DNA from: CAZEQD01 sp964514305
Lineage (GTDB): Bacteria > Acidobacteriota > Aminicenantia > Aminicenantales > Aminicenantaceae
DNA length: 7,582 bases
Direction: 5' to 3'
NCBI GenBank assembly: GCA_964514305.1
Contig: CAZEQD010000076.1
Location: 1-7,582, forward strand
A model generated the notes under the pieces. The model was not told where the DNA came from. It was given only the letters and a program-made list of their open reading frames with translations, and did not search any database. Below are positions 6,650 to 7,582 of the stretch, in pieces. A program made the translations under genes and the position numbers. Every line of letters starts with the position of its first letter. Within the stretch, counting starts at the first letter, position 1.

Positions 6650-7330
6650 TCATTTCTTATTATTTCCGGAACAGGCTTTTATGCAAATGCCACAGATATA
6701 TTGACCGACAACTCCCGATCTTCTAAATTCTTTTAATTTTTCAAAACAGGCCAAATGGTCAAAATTTTTCCTGTCTTCTTTTATGGCTTGTACAGGGCAT
6801 ACAGCTAAACACTTCCGACAGTCCCCACAATCTTCAGCTAAAGGTGAATCTGTTACAAGAGGCATATTGGTTAAAATAGTAACCAACCGAAATCGTGCCC
6901 CTAATTTTGGGTTGATTAGAAGGTTATTCCTTCCCATCCAGCCTAAACCAGCCAAATAGCCTATCTTTTTGTGTGAAAGATGCCCTCGCTGCTTTTCCCA
7001 ATCTATAGTTTGAGAAGCAGGAATGGGCAGAGCTAGAAACCCTTCATTTTGAATATAAGAAGAAAGAAGAAAAGCAGCTCTATCAAGAAAAAAATTAAGC
7101 TGACGATAATGATGAAAATAAAGATGAGTGGGTTTGTCCTCTATATCCTCTATTACAGAATCAAGGAGCCTTTTTCCCAAAGAAACGGCTCTGTCATATT
7201 GCTTGATAACCTCTTTACTGAGAAAAAACTCATCTCTTATTTCAGTAATATCAGCCACACCAAATAGAGAAAGGTGGTGTTTAAAGGCCAGTTTCCTTAA
7301 ATTTTCATAGTTTTGTTCTTTGATACTCAT
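6650..7330 (-). CDS. Short QueG-like protein with two predicted [4Fe-4S] clusters
   Basis: The 226-residue protein resembles the compact class of epoxyqueuosine reductase-like proteins. An N-terminal region (FGVADITEI, PTHLYFHHYRQLN, LPIPASQ) leads into HLSHKKIGYLAGLGWMGRNNLLI and RLVTILTNMPL. The GLGWMGRNNLL block corresponds to the cobalamin-side core of QueG. A ferredoxin-like tail carries C168, C171, C174 and C178 (CxxCxxCxxxCP), then C195 and C213, C216, C220 (CGICIKAC): eight cysteines, enough for two [4Fe-4S] clusters. True QueG, which reduces epoxyqueuosine in tRNA modification, is usually over 300 residues, so a tRNA role is not assured; an electron-transfer or other corrinoid-linked reductase is possible. 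No signal peptide is seen, so it is cytoplasmic. It has its own promoter and no recognisable Shine-Dalgarno. The start is supported because FGVAD normally follows about 20 residues into such proteins and no other in-frame start lies nearby. Confidence 0.85.
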   Translation of the reverse strand: MSIKEQNYENLRKLAFKHHLSLFGVADITEIRDEFFLSKEVIKQYDRAVSLGKRLLDSVIEDIEDKPTHLYFHHYRQLNFFLDRAAFLLSSYIQNEGFLALPIPASQTIDWEKQRGHLSHKKIGYLAGLGWMGRNNLLINPKLGARFRLVTILTNMPLVTDSPLAEDCGDCRKCLAVCPVQAIKEDRKNFDHLACFEKLKEFRRSGVVGQYICGICIKACSGNNKK

Positions 7331-7339
7331 AAAAAAATA

Positions 7340-7368
7340 ATTTTAAAGTTCATACTTACAACTGTCAA
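7340..7368 (-). promoter_or_regulatory. Sigma70-type promoter for the QueG-like gene, near-leaderless
   Basis: Read on the - strand there is a perfect -35 TTGACA (7363-7368), a 17-base spacer and a -10 TAAAAT (7340-7345, five of six consensus bases). The -10 ends only nine bases before the ATG at 7330-7328, so transcription should start within about one to four bases of the start codon. No Shine-Dalgarno lies in between, consistent with a leaderless or nearly leaderless mRNA. Confidence 0.6.
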
Positions 7369-7474
7369 TTTAATTTGACTGTAAATAAAATTTAAGATAT
7401 ACAAATACTTTACCTTTATCCAGTTAAATTTAGACCTGGGATAAAAAAAGAAAAAACATTAAAAAATTAAATAA
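7369..7474. other. AT-rich intergenic stretch upstream of the - strand promoter
   Basis: About 106 bases made mostly of A and T runs lie between the promoter of the QueG-like gene and the change of composition near 7475. I see no gene, strong hairpin or operator-like palindrome. A-tract content could act as an UP-like element for the - strand promoter, but that is only inference. Confidence 0.3.
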
Positions 7475-7582
7475 CCTAGATTATTCACGAGCCTAGGTTG
7501 ATGCAGATGAGATACGTGACCCATGAAGCTGTGGTTGTCCACCGCAAATGGGTCACAACGAAGCAGATGCGCCAAAATAGGC
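7475..7582. mobile_element. Putative terminus of an IS1380-like element (or related non-autonomous element), cut by window edge
   Basis: From CCTAGATTATTCACGA (7475-7490) the composition shifts from very AT-rich to mixed. The CCTAGATT start recalls the terminal repeats of IS1380-family elements such as ISEcp1, recognised from memory. Behind it lie a 7-base inverted repeat (AACCTAG 7473-7479 with CTAGGTT 7493-7499), a 9-base hairpin stem (7516-7524 with 7548-7556) and a direct repeat GCAGATG (7503-7509, 7563-7569). No transposase can be recognised in the visible part. The other end and any target duplication are outside the window. The family is tentative; the idea of a repeated mobile end is somewhat firmer. 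Confidence 0.42.
7516..7556. repeat. Hairpin: 9-base perfect inverted repeat with inner GTGG/CCAC stem
   Basis: GTGACCCAT at 7516-7524 pairs perfectly with ATGGGTCAC at 7548-7556. Inside, GTGG (7531-7534) pairs with CCAC (7539-7542) around the loop TTGT, flanked by a further GC/GC pair (7528-7529 with 7544-7545). This gives a bulged two-part stem that can form in DNA or RNA. Subterminal hairpins near element ends often limit read-through into a transposase gene, which would fit the neighbouring putative IS terminus. Confidence 0.65.

Noticed and set aside
7049..7310. Two + strand frames opposite the QueG-like gene
   Set aside because: They are antisense to the conserved N-terminal half of the iron-sulfur protein, and one is a low-complexity Lys/Ser-rich stretch typical of a shadow frame.
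1..7582. CRISPR arrays, tRNA or rRNA genes, phage or toxin-antitoxin modules
   Set aside because: I looked on both strands for spaced repeats, tRNA-like cloverleaf signatures and small paired genes and found none I could support.

Overview
The window is AT-rich bacterial DNA with five protein genes: four on the + strand, and one convergent gene on the - strand near the right end. Gene content (a large propeller-type S9 peptidase, a DUF1847 protein, an exported GyrI-like protein, a many-PAS diguanylate cyclase and a short QueG-like iron-sulfur protein) suggests an uncultivated anaerobe. Something like Candidatus Aminicenantes or a neighbouring Acidobacteriota-type lineage would fit, but this is a guess from protein style, not from a marker gene.

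Layout. Positions 3-1970: 3' part of an S9-family peptidase. Its frame is open to the left edge, so the true start lies outside the window. Its alpha/beta-hydrolase domain lacks the block that normally carries the catalytic serine (junction near 1689-1697), while the Asp and His of the triad remain. Positions 2010-2672: a DUF1847 Cys-rich protein with a GTG start and good Shine-Dalgarno. Positions 2715-3281: a GyrI-like protein with an N-terminal export signal. These three genes lie 39 and 42 bases apart on the same strand and may be cotranscribed. Positions 3282-3481: a 200-base gap, locally richer in G+C, with three long-range inverted repeats, two of which cross each other (pseudoknot or switch topology), followed by a T-run. 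Positions 3482-6610: a soluble 1042-residue PAS-PAS-PAS-PAS-GAF-PAS-GGDEF protein, predicted to make c-di-GMP. Positions 6650-7330 (-): a small QueG-like protein with eight cluster cysteines, driven by a strong sigma70-type promoter placed so close to the ATG that the mRNA should be almost leaderless. From about 7475 to the edge the sequence changes character: a CCTAGATT end like those of IS1380-family elements, then a strong hairpin and direct repeats. This is probably the terminus of an insertion sequence or a derived non-autonomous element, cut by the window edge.

The genes do not form an obvious single pathway. The clearest function is c-di-GMP signalling from cytoplasmic cues by the PAS/GAF/GGDEF protein. 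The items most worth checking are the apparently serine-less peptidase, the structured gap before the cyclase gene, the near-leaderless promoter and the mobile-element end. No convincing new multi-gene defence or biosynthetic system is visible.
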